23,335 nt of DNA. Origin: a virus. Location: positions 1 to 23,335 of the IMG/VR virus record IMGVR_UViG_3300030520_000112; one strand, given 5' to 3'. The position numbers were made by a program, and so were the translations under genes. Shown here piece after piece: positions 1 to 7,457 of the stretch (positions are counted from its first letter, which is position 1; the number at the start of each line of letters is the position of its first letter). The notes beneath the pieces are model-generated. The model made no database searches. It was not told the DNA's origin and was given only the letters and a program-made list of their open reading frames with translations.

Positions 1-1733
1 TCGTTGATCTGGAGGTCGGCCAGCACGTTGCTTCCGCGCCACCAAAGGTTTTCGATGCCGTGGGTCGCCGTGATCTGCGTATTGCTGTGATACGTCCCTC
101 CCGCGTTGCACTCAAGCGTGAACCCGGAGTAAGAGAACTGCTTCGAGACGGTATTGCCCGCGTAGAGCGCGGCTTCGCAAGGCACGCCTCCGCAGTTGTT
201 CGGGAAGAGAATCGAGCTCATCAAGGGGACACCCTTGATCGATACACCGAGCGGGATCTCCGGCTGAACGAACATGGAGTTGAGGGTCAACCCAGCGAGT
301 GGCGGGAGGACAAGCAAATGCCCGTTCCCTCCGGTTGTCGCGGCTGTCACACTGTCAGCCAACATCGGCGTGATGTTTAGGCCGGGATAGTGGATGCCGT
401 CGTACTCGGTGTCGCCATTGACGCTGTATACCGAAGCCGTCCCGCCCTGCTGCACACTCGATGCCAGCACTGCGGCGGCAGCACCCGATGGGTCACTCGC
501 GGCCTGCGCGGCAGCAGCTGCGCCAAGCGCATCGTAGGCACCGGACGCGGCCGCCGCGAATGCGGACCAGAAGCCCGATCCGGAGCCGGGTGTATTTCCC
601 ACGTTCCCGGCGGACTGCGACTCCCAGACGATGCCACCGGAAACCACCAACGCATATTGCGCGTAGGTAGTCCCGCTCGACCATGTGGTGGGAGTCGTGA
701 TCGCGCCACTGCCGGCCGGGCCTGTTGGGCCTGTTGGGCCAGCAGGACCAGTTGGGCCAGCAGGGCCGGTCGCACCCGTCGCACCCGCTGCGCCAGCGGA
801 TCCGGTTGCACCCGTGGGGCCGGTCGGTCCCGCCGGGCCGGTTGCGCCCGTTGCACCTGTCGGGCCAGCGGGGCCTGTTGGGCCTGTCGGTCCGGCAGTC
901 CCCGCGCCGCCCAGGAGCTGCCAGTCCGAGGGACTGGTTGCGGGCGTGTTGCCCGTGTTGGTGCCGATGCCCGCGAGGACAGAGATGTAGTTCAGCGCGG
1001 ACGTCCCGGTGCCGACCGTAACGAAGTCGTTGGCGGAGTATGCGGTCGAAGAGTTCCACACGCCCTGGTCCTTGATCGAAGCCAGGATACGCGCGTCGTT
1101 TCCGGCCGCGATCGTTCCGGGCGTGGTGCCGACTGTCGGTGCAGTCCCGGTGGGCGCGACGTAGATGCCGCCGTTGCAGACCAGGATGGAAGAGCTTCCA
1201 GGCTCCGTCCAGAGCGACGGGCTTGAGCAGCTCGCGGGAACGCTGCTGCCATAGCCGAAAGTGTTCGAGAAGGGAACGATCGCGGTGGCGGGCGGAGCGT
1301 AGTTATCGAGGACGAACGTGGTGCCGGTGACGCCGGGCACGGAGTTGTAGAGCGTGACGGGCGAGCTCATGGCTACGCCGCTCGAATTGGTGAGCTGCAG
1401 CGTGATGTTGTAGTTGATCGGCGAGGCGAGATTGGTGTGGAACGCATCCGGTACCGGGATGCCGCCTGAGACCGCGCCCGCGACCACGTTCGCGCAGAAG
1501 GCCGAGTTCCTGCTGATGACGCCCCATGTGTTCTCGCTGTAGGTGATCGGGTTGCTGTACTGGTCCGATCCAATGGCGCAGAGCTGGCCGTAGGGCACAA
1601 GCGCACCGTTCAGGTAGACCTTGGCCAGCGTGATGTTCGTGGTGTAGGTGGTCTGCGCGAAGGCGGCCGGCGCGGGAAGCAGTGTTACGAGAGCGGCGAG
1701 ACTGGCGAACACGAGGCGGCGGAAGAAGCGCAT
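1..1733 (-). CDS. Exported collagen-like / tailspike-like protein, C-terminus outside window
   Basis: The reading frame is open from ATG at 1733 to the window edge (577 codons). It begins with a Sec signal peptide (RR, a hydrophobic stretch, then AFA-Q near residue 27). A Gly-X-Y collagen-like stalk (units such as [10 protein letters not shown]) is encoded at about 711-906. On each side of the stalk is a stretch like chitin-binding type 5/12 modules: W-N-S-S-T-A-Y before it (ending SPSDWQLL) and [10 protein letters not shown] after it. The last part ([26 protein letters not shown]) looks like the start of a pectate-lyase-type right-handed beta-helix. These modules suggest a surface or secreted carbohydrate-binding fibre. 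The signal peptide is not expected in a phage tail fibre, so this may be a moron or host gene; however, a copy of the putative late promoter lies just upstream. The start follows a weak ribosome site (GGCACC). Confidence 0.8.
   Translation of the reverse strand, partial: MRFFRRLVFASLAALVTLLPAPAAFAQTTYTTNITLAKVYLNGALVPYGQLCAIGSDQYSNPITYSENTWGVISRNSAFCANVVAGAVSGGIPVPDAFHTNLASPINYNITLQLTNSSGVAMSSPVTLYNSVPGVTGTTFVLDNYAPPATAIVPFSNTFGYGSSVPASCSSPSLWTEPGSSSILVCNGGIYVAPTGTAPTVGTTPGTIAAGNDARILASIKDQGVWNSSTAYSANDFVTVGTGTSALNYISVLAGIGTNTGNTPATSPSDWQLLGGAGTAGPTGPTGPAGPTGATGATGPAGPTGPTGATGSAGAAGATGATGPAGPTGPAGPTGPTGPAGSGAITTPTTWSSGTTYAQYALVVSGGIVWESQSAGNVGNTPGSGSGFWSAFAAAASGAYDALGAAAAAQAASDPSGAAAAVLASSVQQGGTASVYSVNGDTEYDGIHYPGLNITPMLADSVTAATTGGNGHLLVLPPLAGLTLNSMFVQPEIPLGVSIKGVPLMSSILFPNNCGGVPCEAALYAGNTVSKQFSYSGFTLECNAGGTYHSNTQITATHGIENLWWRGSNVLADLQIN
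711..906 (-). repeat. Collagen-like Gly-X-Y repeat tract
   Basis: About 65 codons in the minus frame read as Gly-X-Y triplets, mainly GPT, GPA and GAT. The repeated GGNCCN codons make the opposite strand also read as Gly-Pro-Val, which creates a spurious plus-strand collagen-like frame. Such tracts form triple-helical stalks and vary in length by slippage. Confidence 0.85.
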
Positions 1734-1739
1734 GGTGCC

Positions 1740-1787
1740 ACTATGTGTTCGCGCGCGAGCAATTCAGTTTGGTTATGGCCTACGGGC
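1740..1787 (-). promoter_or_regulatory. Putative third late promoter (diverged activator box)
   Basis: On the minus strand 1787-1767 matches the activator box of the two other putative late promoters at 15 of 21 positions, ending in the same CAAAC. After exactly 21 nt comes CATAGT (1745-1740), in the same place as TAGTCT in the other two. Six nt later is the ATG of the exported collagen-like gene. The match is weaker than between the other two copies, and I infer function from spacing and position only. Confidence 0.5.
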
Positions 1788-2346
1788 GAAGGGTGACGGG
1801 GGTTCGGGCAGTCATGGCGTGTAGGCGCGCGATGTAGCGATCGAGAGACGGCTCATGAATGCGCCAGTGACCGAGGACGTTGTCCGTCAGGAACTTGTAC
1901 GCGACCAGGTCTCCCGACTCGATCAGCTGCAAGACGACAGTGCCGCTGCACTCCAGCCGCTTCATCGCGTCCGCGACGAAGATGGTCTGCAAGAACGGGA
2001 ACGGGAGCAGGTCCTCGTCGCGGCGGCGCTTGTGACCAGGCGGCAACTGGGCGCGGCTGTCTGAGATGCCGTAGCGCACGCGCAGGCTGTCGCAGTACTC
2101 GACGATCGAGGTGTATTCAATCTGCCAGATCTTCTTGCCCCGGTTATAGCAGTAGCTGCGCAGCAGGGCGCGCTCACACATCCGCAGCACAGTGCGCAGC
2201 GACACATGCAGGATCGCCGCCGCGCGCCGCGAGTCGATCGTGTTGCTCTTCTGAATCGGCAGGCCGAGCTTCGGCGCAGGACAGACTTCGGGAATGAAGT
2301 CCGCAAACAGCTCGATCTGGTCGTCGCGATCACAGTGTGGGCGCAT
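1780..2346 (-). CDS. Double helix-turn-helix protein, candidate late-gene activator
   Basis: This 188-aa protein is the last gene of the early operon, 3 nt after gemA, with GAGGAG in front of its ATG. It holds two excisionase/MerR-like HTH segments: one near residues 38-95 (SRRAAAILHVSLRTVLRM, then a basic wing ending in an EY-C-D-S-L-R helix), another near 120-178 (FVADAMKRLECSGTVVLQLI, then a GHWRIHEPSLDRYI wing and helix). In Mu the gene right after gemA is mor, the middle activator, followed by C. This protein does not look like Mor/C, but position and DNA-binding character make it the best candidate to act on the repeated boxes at 1767, 14470 and 22728. That role is inference. Confidence 0.75.
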   Translation of the reverse strand: MRPHCDRDDQIELFADFIPEVCPAPKLGLPIQKSNTIDSRRAAAILHVSLRTVLRMCERALLRSYCYNRGKKIWQIEYTSIVEYCDSLRVRYGISDSRAQLPPGHKRRRDEDLLPFPFLQTIFVADAMKRLECSGTVVLQLIESGDLVAYKFLTDNVLGHWRIHEPSLDRYIARLHAMTARTPVTLRP

Positions 2347-2349
2347 TGG

Positions 2350-2883
2350 TCACAGCTCCTCGGGCGCGACGGGTTCGCCTGGCTTCGCGGGGCGCGTCAC
2401 CATGCGTTTCAGCGCCCAGTACACGCGGTTGGCGTCACCCACCGTGCGGATCTGTATCCTTCGCGCGTTGGGGCCGCGCGGCGAGGCCAGAAACGCCTCC
2501 AGGCGGCGCTGGTCCCATCCCAGGCGCTGCATCTCCCGTTGCACGCGGCGGATGTCTGTGTCGCCCACCAGCGTGCTGTCGCGATGCTTCTGGTCATGCC
2601 TGCCTTCGGTGCCAGCCTTCTCCGCCTCGCGGCGCGACTTGCGCGGCCGCTGCGTCTGTTGAGGTAAGGCGACGCCCATCGCGCGCTGCAGGCCGTCGAT
2701 CAGCTTGCGCGCCTCGTCCAGGGTGAGATCGCGGAAGCTGCGGATCGTCCGGCCGGTTGCCTTCGACGCCCAGGCGATCCGCGCCTCGCGGCCGCTGCCG
2801 GCGTCGAGCGAGCGCCGCTCGAACTGACCGTAGAGAACCTGCAGGCGCTTCAGCTGCGCGGGCGTGATGTCGGTAGCGATCAT
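2350..2883 (-). CDS. gemA: GemA-like regulatory protein (DUF1018, Mu gp16)
   Basis: The 177-aa protein begins with ITPAQLKRLQVLYGQF and continues with a DLTLDEARKLIDGL segment, the layout of the GemA/DUF1018 family of Mu-like phages. A charged linker follows (QTQRPRKSRREAEKAG), then a second helical part (VQREMQRLGW, then RVYWALKRMV). In Mu GemA affects host DNA supercoiling and gene expression; that is family knowledge. The ATG at 2883 overlaps the stop of the preceding gene (ATGA), so an upstream extension to 3033 is not needed. Its place near the end of the early operon matches Mu. Confidence 0.8.
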   Translation of the reverse strand: MIATDITPAQLKRLQVLYGQFERRSLDAGSGREARIAWASKATGRTIRSFRDLTLDEARKLIDGLQRAMGVALPQQTQRPRKSRREAEKAGTEGRHDQKHRDSTLVGDTDIRRVQREMQRLGWDQRRLEAFLASPRGPNARRIQIRTVGDANRVYWALKRMVTRPAKPGEPVAPEEL

Positions 2884-3710
2884 AGCCGCACCTCGGAAGG
2901 GGAGACATCGCACCGCCAGAGCTGCTGCACGAAGTTCAGACGGCAATGATCGTGCAGCCTGACTACGCGGCCCCGAATCACGCAAACATAAGTGTCGAGG
3001 AAGCCGATCAGGCTGTTTCCGCAAGAGCCGCATCTGGGCGGAAAATCGTCGCTGCGTTCAAAGCTCAGGTCGATAAACGCCCGCGAACCACTCGATGCTT
3101 CCCAGGCTTCGATGCAAGTCTTGGAACAAAACCAGTGGCCGTGGATGAGCAACGCCATAGGATCCAGAGGGCCAAGACACTGCCCGCAACTCTGCTTACT
3201 TAGGTGGTCTTCCACGCCGTTTGCTGCATTTGCCATCGCAGAGCGGGCAGAGACATCCGGTGATTCCGCGCTTGGCGATGAGCTCCCTCGCCGCGGAGAG
3301 CACCTCTCGCTTGTGCTGCTCGGCGGCGGCGCGGCGGCGCTCGTTGTAGTCGGCACGGCTGCACTTGACGGTTGCGAAGCGGGCTGTGCCTTTGGTTCTT
3401 CTTCCGCATCCGCACTGGCAGACCCGCATGGTGCTTCCCTCTTTTCGTGTAGCCCTGCGCCGAGCAGGCCGTAGCCCGCGATATCTCTGTAAGGCGATTC
3501 GCCAAAGGCGTCGCGATCGGTGGCGATCCGCATCTGCTTGTCGAAGATGCGAACCAGCAGCAGCGCATCGTCCTCGCGCCCTGGCGGAATGCCCGTGGGC
3601 CACAGCATCCGGAGAAAGTCTCCGGCCTTGGCGAATGAGCTGCCGTAGGCCGCGTTCTTCTCGGTCACGAGATCTCCGATCTCCGCGCCCAGCTTTGTAT
3701 AGTCCGTCAT
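2880..3710 (-). CDS. MazG-like N-terminal domain with zinc-binding-like C-terminal region
   Basis: One open frame of 276 codons starts at an ATGA overlap. Residues 1-90 (YGSSFAKAGDFLRMLWP, a DALLLVRIFDKQMRIA helix, then SPYRDIAGYGLLG) resemble phage MazG-like/DUF1599-type nucleotide pyrophosphohydrolases. Residues about 95-158 are low-complexity Ser/Pro/Ala and look like the shadow of the gene at 3196-3429 on the same strand. The last 118 residues look real again, with Cys pairs (CGQC, FCSKTC, CGSC) of a zinc-binding protein, and have their own ATG at 3236. It may be a true fusion or two genes whose intervening stop was lost. No function can be given for the C-terminal part. Confidence 0.6.
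   Translation of the reverse strand: MTDYTKLGAEIGDLVTEKNAAYGSSFAKAGDFLRMLWPTGIPPGREDDALLLVRIFDKQMRIATDRDAFGESPYRDIAGYGLLGAGLHEKREAPCGSASADAEEEPKAQPASQPSSAAVPTTTSAAAPPPSSTSERCSPRRGSSSPSAESPDVSARSAMANAANGVEDHLSKQSCGQCLGPLDPMALLIHGHWFCSKTCIEAWEASSGSRAFIDLSFERSDDFPPRCGSCGNSLIGFLDTYVCVIRGRVVRLHDHCRLNFVQQLWRCDVSPSEVRL
3196..3429 (-). CDS. Small cysteine-rich basic protein nested in another frame
   Basis: A 77-aa frame starts at ATG 3429 behind AGAGGGAAG, a good ribosome site. It has N-terminal cysteines (CQCGCG, then KCSRADYNERRR), a charged helix, and a second cluster (CLCPLCDGKC) before a basic tail. Its codons are almost all G or C at the third position, unlike the overlapping frame here, so I take this as the coding frame of 3196-3429. 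Paired cysteines suggest zinc binding, probably with nucleic acid. It lies inside the longer MazG-like ORF and overlaps the possible start at 3236 by 41 nt. Confidence 0.65.
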   Translation of the reverse strand: MRVCQCGCGRRTKGTARFATVKCSRADYNERRRAAAEQHKREVLSAARELIAKRGITGCLCPLCDGKCSKRRGRPPK

Positions 3711-3994
3711 ACCTTCTCCTTGCGCTTACGCTTCGCCTTCAGAGCTCTTGCCTTTTTCTCTAGCCTGCGGATCTCCGACAGATCCGGGTCGGTCTGGCGG
3801 AGCTTGAGCCGACGAATGAAAGCATCACGCTTGCCGAACTCCAGCGCTTCCACTGCGTAGCTGAGCATCTGCTCGCGAGGTACTTGATTGATAAACGCCA
3901 GCAGGTCGACCAGATAGATCAGGCCAGACTTAGAGCACTCGTCCATCTTTGCCTGCCAAGAATCCTTAGGTTGGTAGCTGAATAGCGCGCTCAT
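3707..3994 (-). CDS. Hypothetical protein with basic C-terminal tail
   Basis: This 95-aa protein starts at an ATGA overlap with the gene before. The first part is mixed helical (GLIYLVDLLAFINQVP, then EQMLSYAVEALEFGKRDAF), and the end is strongly basic (RRLEKKARALKAKRKRKEK), as in many small nucleic-acid-binding phage proteins. I recognise no family. The overlap at both ends shows it is part of the early operon. Confidence 0.65.
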   Translation of the reverse strand: MSALFSYQPKDSWQAKMDECSKSGLIYLVDLLAFINQVPREQMLSYAVEALEFGKRDAFIRRLKLRQTDPDLSEIRRLEKKARALKAKRKRKEKV

Positions 3995-4227
3995 GCCCGT
4001 CTCCTCATCTCTCGGACGGCATACTCGCTGGCCGCCGGCTTCCTGCGTTTCGCCATGCTTGCGATCTCCGCCTCGCGCTCTCGCAGCGCGAGACGGAGGT
4101 GATCGACGATGTGCTGCAGACCATCGCGCTCTTCCGCGATCCGCTCGGCGCGAGCGTGGTCCGCGTTGGCCAGCTCGCGCCAGTAGGCGGAGAGAGTGCA
4201 GCACGTCGAGTTGCAGGGCTTGCTCAC
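3991..4227 (-). CDS. Hypothetical coiled-coil protein
   Basis: This 78-aa frame is bounded by ATGA overlaps on both sides. It has an N-terminal cysteine cluster (CNSTCC), a long charged helix rich in Arg and Glu (ERIAEERDGLQHIVDHL and on) that should form a coiled coil, and a basic end. No known function. Confidence 0.6.
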   Translation of the reverse strand: MSKPCNSTCCTLSAYWRELANADHARAERIAEERDGLQHIVDHLRLALREREAEIASMAKRRKPAASEYAVREMRRRA

Positions 4228-4667
4228 GTCCGCTTGCCTCCGAGGGTGTCGATCTGCCAGCGCAGCTGGTTCCCGGCGGTGATCATCTCGTCTCGCAAGT
4301 CCTCGCCCTTGAGGCCGGCGCGCCAGCTCAACGCGTTTATGCCGTCGTCGTAGAGCGCGACAACTGCGCGGGCGTGGGTGGTTTCTAGCACCGTGCCTAC
4401 AGCTGCCTCCCGTGTGCCGCGCGTATCGGCCGCCCGGTCTTTGCTCCTGAAATCCTCCCGCTTTGGGCAGGTTGCCCAGTGCGGGGTGACGTTCACATCC
4501 TTGTCGAAGTGCTCGTCCGAGATGTTCTCGTTGTATGGCATACTCCTGCCGTTATTGGTGCGCCACCATTCGAGCGTGGCACCACAGCCCTTACATGCAG
4601 CCCGGCTGCGGAAGGTGTAACCCGCGCGCAGCATCTCGCGCTTCGTCTCTATCTTGTTGCCGCTCAT
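4224..4667 (-). CDS. Hypothetical zinc-ribbon-like protein
   Basis: The 147-aa protein carries CKGCGATLEWWRTNNGRSMP near residues 25-44 and HWATCPKR near 63-70. This is a Cys2 plus His/Cys arrangement seen in small phage zinc-ribbon proteins. The rest is polar and helical. It starts at an ATGA overlap and ends in one. A nucleic-acid-binding role is likely from the ribbon but not shown. Confidence 0.65.
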   Translation of the reverse strand: MSGNKIETKREMLRAGYTFRSRAACKGCGATLEWWRTNNGRSMPYNENISDEHFDKDVNVTPHWATCPKREDFRSKDRAADTRGTREAAVGTVLETTHARAVVALYDDGINALSWRAGLKGEDLRDEMITAGNQLRWQIDTLGGKRT

Positions 4668-5113
4668 CGTTTCTCCTGTTGAGGCTCTGCGTTCAGTACG
4701 AGCGCGATTTGTCCAAGTAGTTCAACTTCATCGTGGCGGCCGCCGCGCAGGGCGATACCCGCGCGGATGATGGCGACGCCTTGGCTTATAAGCTGCTGGC
4801 TAGCGGTCACCGCGTCTTGCTCGTCGTCCATCAAGTAGTAGCCACCATCGGCACTTCGCGAGCTCCCTATCTGGCAGGCAAAGTTGAGTCTCAGGTTGTG
4901 AACCATCTCGCGTATCGCGCGGTCAGAAACCTTCAGCCGGTCGACGAGCTGCTGACGCGTCTTTGTCTGTTTCACCCCACGCGTGCCCAGCAGCGCCCTC
5001 AGCAGCGACTTCTCGTCTTCACTGGCGGCCCAGTGGCAGTTGCGGTTGTTCAGCACCTCGTCGACGCGCAGACGCACGCGATCGCCGAAGGTGGAGAAGA
5101 GGTCGAGGCTCAC
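4664..5113 (-). CDS. Winged-helix DNA-binding protein
   Basis: I place the start at GTG 5113, which overlaps the previous stop (GTGA) as in most junctions here, giving 149 aa. The middle (KTRQQLVDRLKVSDRAIREM, then NLRLNFACQIGSSR and GGYYLM) has the look of a winged helix with a beta wing. The C-terminal third is helical (SQQLISQGVAIIRAGIALRG). It is probably a regulator or replication accessory of the early operon; no family name is certain. Confidence 0.65.
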   Translation of the reverse strand: MSLDLFSTFGDRVRLRVDEVLNNRNCHWAASEDEKSLLRALLGTRGVKQTKTRQQLVDRLKVSDRAIREMVHNLRLNFACQIGSSRSADGGYYLMDDEQDAVTASQQLISQGVAIIRAGIALRGGRHDEVELLGQIALVLNAEPQQEKR

Positions 5114-5544
5114 AGCGTCACCCCTTCTGGCAGCTTCCACAGGCCGAGTGCGCCACGCATCGGCACCGGTGGGTCGAGATGACGGACATACTCTAATGCC
5201 CAGGCGAATCGGCCCTCAGCAAAGTCACCGAAGGGAATCTCCTCCGCGCTCGCGCTGAAGTTGATGGCCTGCAGCTTGTGGAGCGCGGTCGTCGGCACAC
5301 AGGCGACGAGATTCACGATGCAGAGCGCTTGCGCCGTGGGCAGCGCTTCCATGTCGGAGAGAGGGCCGAGCGCCTTGCGGAAGTGCGGCTGCCATGCCAG
5401 ATTCCGCGCCCACACGGGGTAGCCTTTGGCCGCGTGAATCAGCAGCTCGCCGCGATAGCTCGTGTACCAGCTCCGAGTCTCAAGCTTCTTCTTCTGGAGG
5501 TCGACGAGCGAAGCCCACGGTTGCGTGAGCGTGAGTGCCTTCAT
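5110..5544 (-). CDS. ASCH-domain protein
   Basis: The 144-aa protein starts MKALTLTQPWASLV and continues with KKLETRSWYTSYRGELLIHA, the classic ASCH (PUA-like beta-barrel) pattern with its conserved QPWA and ETR segments. It ends with a strand reading GALGLWKLP. ASCH domains bind RNA or modified nucleotides and are frequent in phages; the exact substrate is unknown. The ATG at 5544 overlaps the preceding stop, so the longer frame to 6051 is not the gene. Confidence 0.85.
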   Translation of the reverse strand: MKALTLTQPWASLVDLQKKKLETRSWYTSYRGELLIHAAKGYPVWARNLAWQPHFRKALGPLSDMEALPTAQALCIVNLVACVPTTALHKLQAINFSASAEEIPFGDFAEGRFAWALEYVRHLDPPVPMRGALGLWKLPEGVTL

Positions 5545-5792
5545 CGCGCGATCTCCTCGCCAAACAGGTTCCCGGTAGTGCCGGTCAGCGGATGGTGTGG
5601 GCAGTAGTCCAGATCCGGGCCTACGTTCACCGCGTGGGTATCGCAGAGCGGTGCGTCGCACCGGCGACCCCCCGGATGCACGTAGTCGCACAGCTTGGTC
5701 GAGACAAAGCCGCACCTGCTGCAGCCCTTGATCTGGCTGCCGCGCGTGCAGATGTGAGCGACGGTGCCGTCCTGCATTTTGAGCCAGGGCAT
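5541..5792 (-). CDS. Small cysteine/histidine-rich zinc-finger-like protein
   Basis: The 83-aa protein has many potential metal ligands: CTRG, then CSRCGF, CDYVH, RRCDAPLC, DTHAV and YCPHHP. The spacing fits two small zinc knuckles. The start shares its A with the previous stop (TGATG). Such proteins are common in phage accessory regions; the function is not known. Confidence 0.65.
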   Translation of the reverse strand: MPWLKMQDGTVAHICTRGSQIKGCSRCGFVSTKLCDYVHPGGRRCDAPLCDTHAVNVGPDLDYCPHHPLTGTTGNLFGEEIAR

Positions 5793-6127
5793 CAGTTCGC
5801 CTCCCTGGCCGGCTTGCCGTGCGCGTCGAGCGCCATGCTGTTGAGCGCGGCAACAGTGTTGGCCACGCGCCTGGCTTCGGCCAGGATTCCCTCGGCCGCG
5901 CGCAGCCTGACGAACGAGTTGGCGACAGGATCCGCTTCAGGCTCGACCGCCTCCAGCTCGCGCTCGTAGAGGTCTGCCTTCTGGTGTGGCTCAAGGCTGG
6001 CCCACCAAGTGTCGAGCTGGCCCTCTTCAAGGCAGTGAACGTTGTGGTCATCGCTGACGATAGTTAGGATCGTCTGCGGCCGCCTGGTTGCGCGGCTGTG
6101 GGCGTGGAGGCGCTTCGCGGTAGTCAT
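5792..6127 (-). CDS. Hypothetical helical protein
   Basis: This 111-aa protein starts at ATG 6127, overlapping the previous stop by ATGA, and has a basic N-terminus (TTAKRLHAHSRATRRPQ), then LDTWWASLEPHQKADLYERE and a long helix rich in Ala and Glu. No family recognised. Placement within the coupled operon supports that it is translated. Confidence 0.6.
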   Translation of the reverse strand: MTTAKRLHAHSRATRRPQTILTIVSDDHNVHCLEEGQLDTWWASLEPHQKADLYERELEAVEPEADPVANSFVRLRAAEGILAEARRVANTVAALNSMALDAHGKPAREAN

Positions 6128-6414
6128 GCTGTCACCTTCGGTTCGCACGATTCGCCTTCGTCGCAGATCGCGACCAGGCGCGGGTTATCGGGATGATGAA
6201 GCAGGAGCCAGCGAGATTCGAGATACCCGATCTCCATCTCCAGATCGACGTCGGATGAGTCCAGGTCATACCAGCCCGTCAGATCGTCATCGCCCTCGGG
6301 ATGTTCATGGACGCAGCTGCTCTCGATCGCGCCGGCCGCTCGTTCGTAGGCCAGGCTCATCTCGACGCCGCGATCGACTTCTCTTGCTATTGGCGTGCTG
6401 ATTGGATCACTCAA
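6124..6414 (-). CDS. Hypothetical acidic protein
   Basis: I choose TTG 6414 as start: it overlaps the upstream stop as TTGA, matches the coupling used along the operon, and GGGGGTGA lies 3 nt before it. This gives 96 aa; the first ATG would give a shorter form. The protein is acidic (EGDDDLTGWYDLDSSDVDLE) and could be a small inhibitor or DNA mimic, but that is only suggested by charge. Confidence 0.55.
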   Translation of the reverse strand: MSDPISTPIAREVDRGVEMSLAYERAAGAIESSCVHEHPEGDDDLTGWYDLDSSDVDLEMEIGYLESRWLLLHHPDNPRLVAICDEGESCEPKVTA

Positions 6415-6719
6415 TGGCTCACCCCCGAGTGCGCGCTGACGTGCATCTGTTGCACGTTGAAGCCGAGGCGGCCGGCGAGGGCCAGGGAGTCTCTCTCCAG
6501 CGCGTAACCGTCGCCGCCATACAGCCTGTGAAGACATGCGATCAACTCGACAGCCTTGGAAGCACCGGCCTCCGCGTCGCCGAGGTCGACCGACTTTTTG
6601 AACGCCTGAAGGTTCTTGGCGCAAGAGAGGAGTACTCCGACGAGACGCGCGTGCTGCTGCTCCATCTCAGTCATCTCGCGCTGGTCCGGCCGTGATGGTT
6701 GAAGGTCGATAACAGGCAT
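6411..6719 (-). CDS. Hypothetical helical protein
   Basis: A 102-aa frame starting at TGATG with the previous gene. It is mostly helical (EMEQQHARLVGVLLSCAKNL and ASKAVELIACLHRLY). No known domain is apparent. Coupling at both ends places it in the early operon. Confidence 0.6.
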   Translation of the reverse strand: MPVIDLQPSRPDQREMTEMEQQHARLVGVLLSCAKNLQAFKKSVDLGDAEAGASKAVELIACLHRLYGGDGYALERDSLALAGRLGFNVQQMHVSAHSGVSH

Positions 6720-6925
6720 CAGTCTTCCCCCCGATCTCTCATCCCGTCCATGCAGGTCGGGCAGTAATCGCCACCGTTGACGCGTCCCCAGCCAGCGGCC
6801 TTCGCCGCTTTGCGAAGAACCCGCGCGTTGCAGTACTTCGGGTCGAAGATCTCGTCTTCCGGAAAGAAGACATCGCCAAACCCGTGCTCTTCGTTGCACG
6901 CCAGGCGAACAGCCTTGTGAACCAT
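6719..6925 (-). CDS. Small zinc-binding-like protein
   Basis: This 68-aa protein starts at ATG 6925, sharing an A with the previous stop. It contains LACNEEHGFGDVFFPEDE, then YCNARVLRKAAKAAGWGR and ends with DYCPTCMDGM. The paired cysteines suggest a zinc ribbon. Function not known. Confidence 0.6.
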   Translation of the reverse strand: MVHKAVRLACNEEHGFGDVFFPEDEIFDPKYCNARVLRKAAKAAGWGRVNGGDYCPTCMDGMRDRGED

Positions 6926-7449
6926 CACGCCGCCGCCTTTGCAGGGCGCGGCTTCTTCGCGGGCTTCTCCGCCTTGATGACGCTGACACTGAGGCTCGGC
7001 TCGGCGGTCTTCACATCGAAGCACTGGCCGAAGAGCGAGAGTATCTTCTCCAGCCTGCGCTCCGGCAGATCGAGAGCCTTGATCGCGTCGGCCGCGCCTT
7101 TGACCAGCGAATGTTTTGTGGTCGGTGTGAACAGCCGCTTGAAGAGGCCAGGGATATTCGCGATCGCAATGGCCAGGATCTGTACGGCACCCTCCTTCAC
7201 TGTGACGCTGCTGCCGCGCGTGACCGTGGCCGTGTTGCGCAGGCCGTCGAGCCGTTTGGACTGCGGCGCGTTCGCCGGGCAGTAGCCGAAGTTATCGACC
7301 AGGAAGATCACCCGCTGCTTCGCGGCATCGGCCAGCAGCGTCGCCTGTTTCGCCGCTGCCTTGGCATACTCGTACCCGGCGATCGAGTTGTCGATGTCGA
7401 CGTTCGATGGCGGCAGGTTCGGTGTTTCGTTCTTGATTTCAGCGTCCAT
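6925..7449 (-). CDS. Hypothetical early protein, positional counterpart of Mu Gam region
   Basis: The ATG at 7449 follows AGGAGA at good spacing, one of the few genes here with its own strong ribosome site, giving 174 aa. It has a helix (YEYAKAAAKQATLLADAAKQ), a central part (RLDGLRNTATVTRG) and a Lys/Ala/Pro tail (KAEKPAKKPRPAKAAA). Its position after the transposition genes is where Mu carries gam, but I see no Gam motif, so no symbol is given. Confidence 0.65.
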   Translation of the reverse strand: MDAEIKNETPNLPPSNVDIDNSIAGYEYAKAAAKQATLLADAAKQRVIFLVDNFGYCPANAPQSKRLDGLRNTATVTRGSSVTVKEGAVQILAIAIANIPGLFKRLFTPTTKHSLVKGAADAIKALDLPERRLEKILSLFGQCFDVKTAEPSLSVSVIKAEKPAKKPRPAKAAA

Positions 7450-7457
7450 CGATTCTC

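Noticed and set aside
685-990. Plus-strand frame of Gly-Pro-Val repeats
   Set aside because: Antisense echo of the minus-strand collagen-like tract; no ribosome site, and the minus frame has a signal peptide and long flanking domains.
2971-2987. CCCCGAATCACGCAAAC resembling the late box on the plus strand
   Set aside because: Spacing inside the box is 4 nt shorter, it lies within a minus-strand gene and no plus-strand gene follows.
6925-7449. Gam host-nuclease inhibitor
   Set aside because: Position fits, but I see no Gam motif; left as hypothetical.
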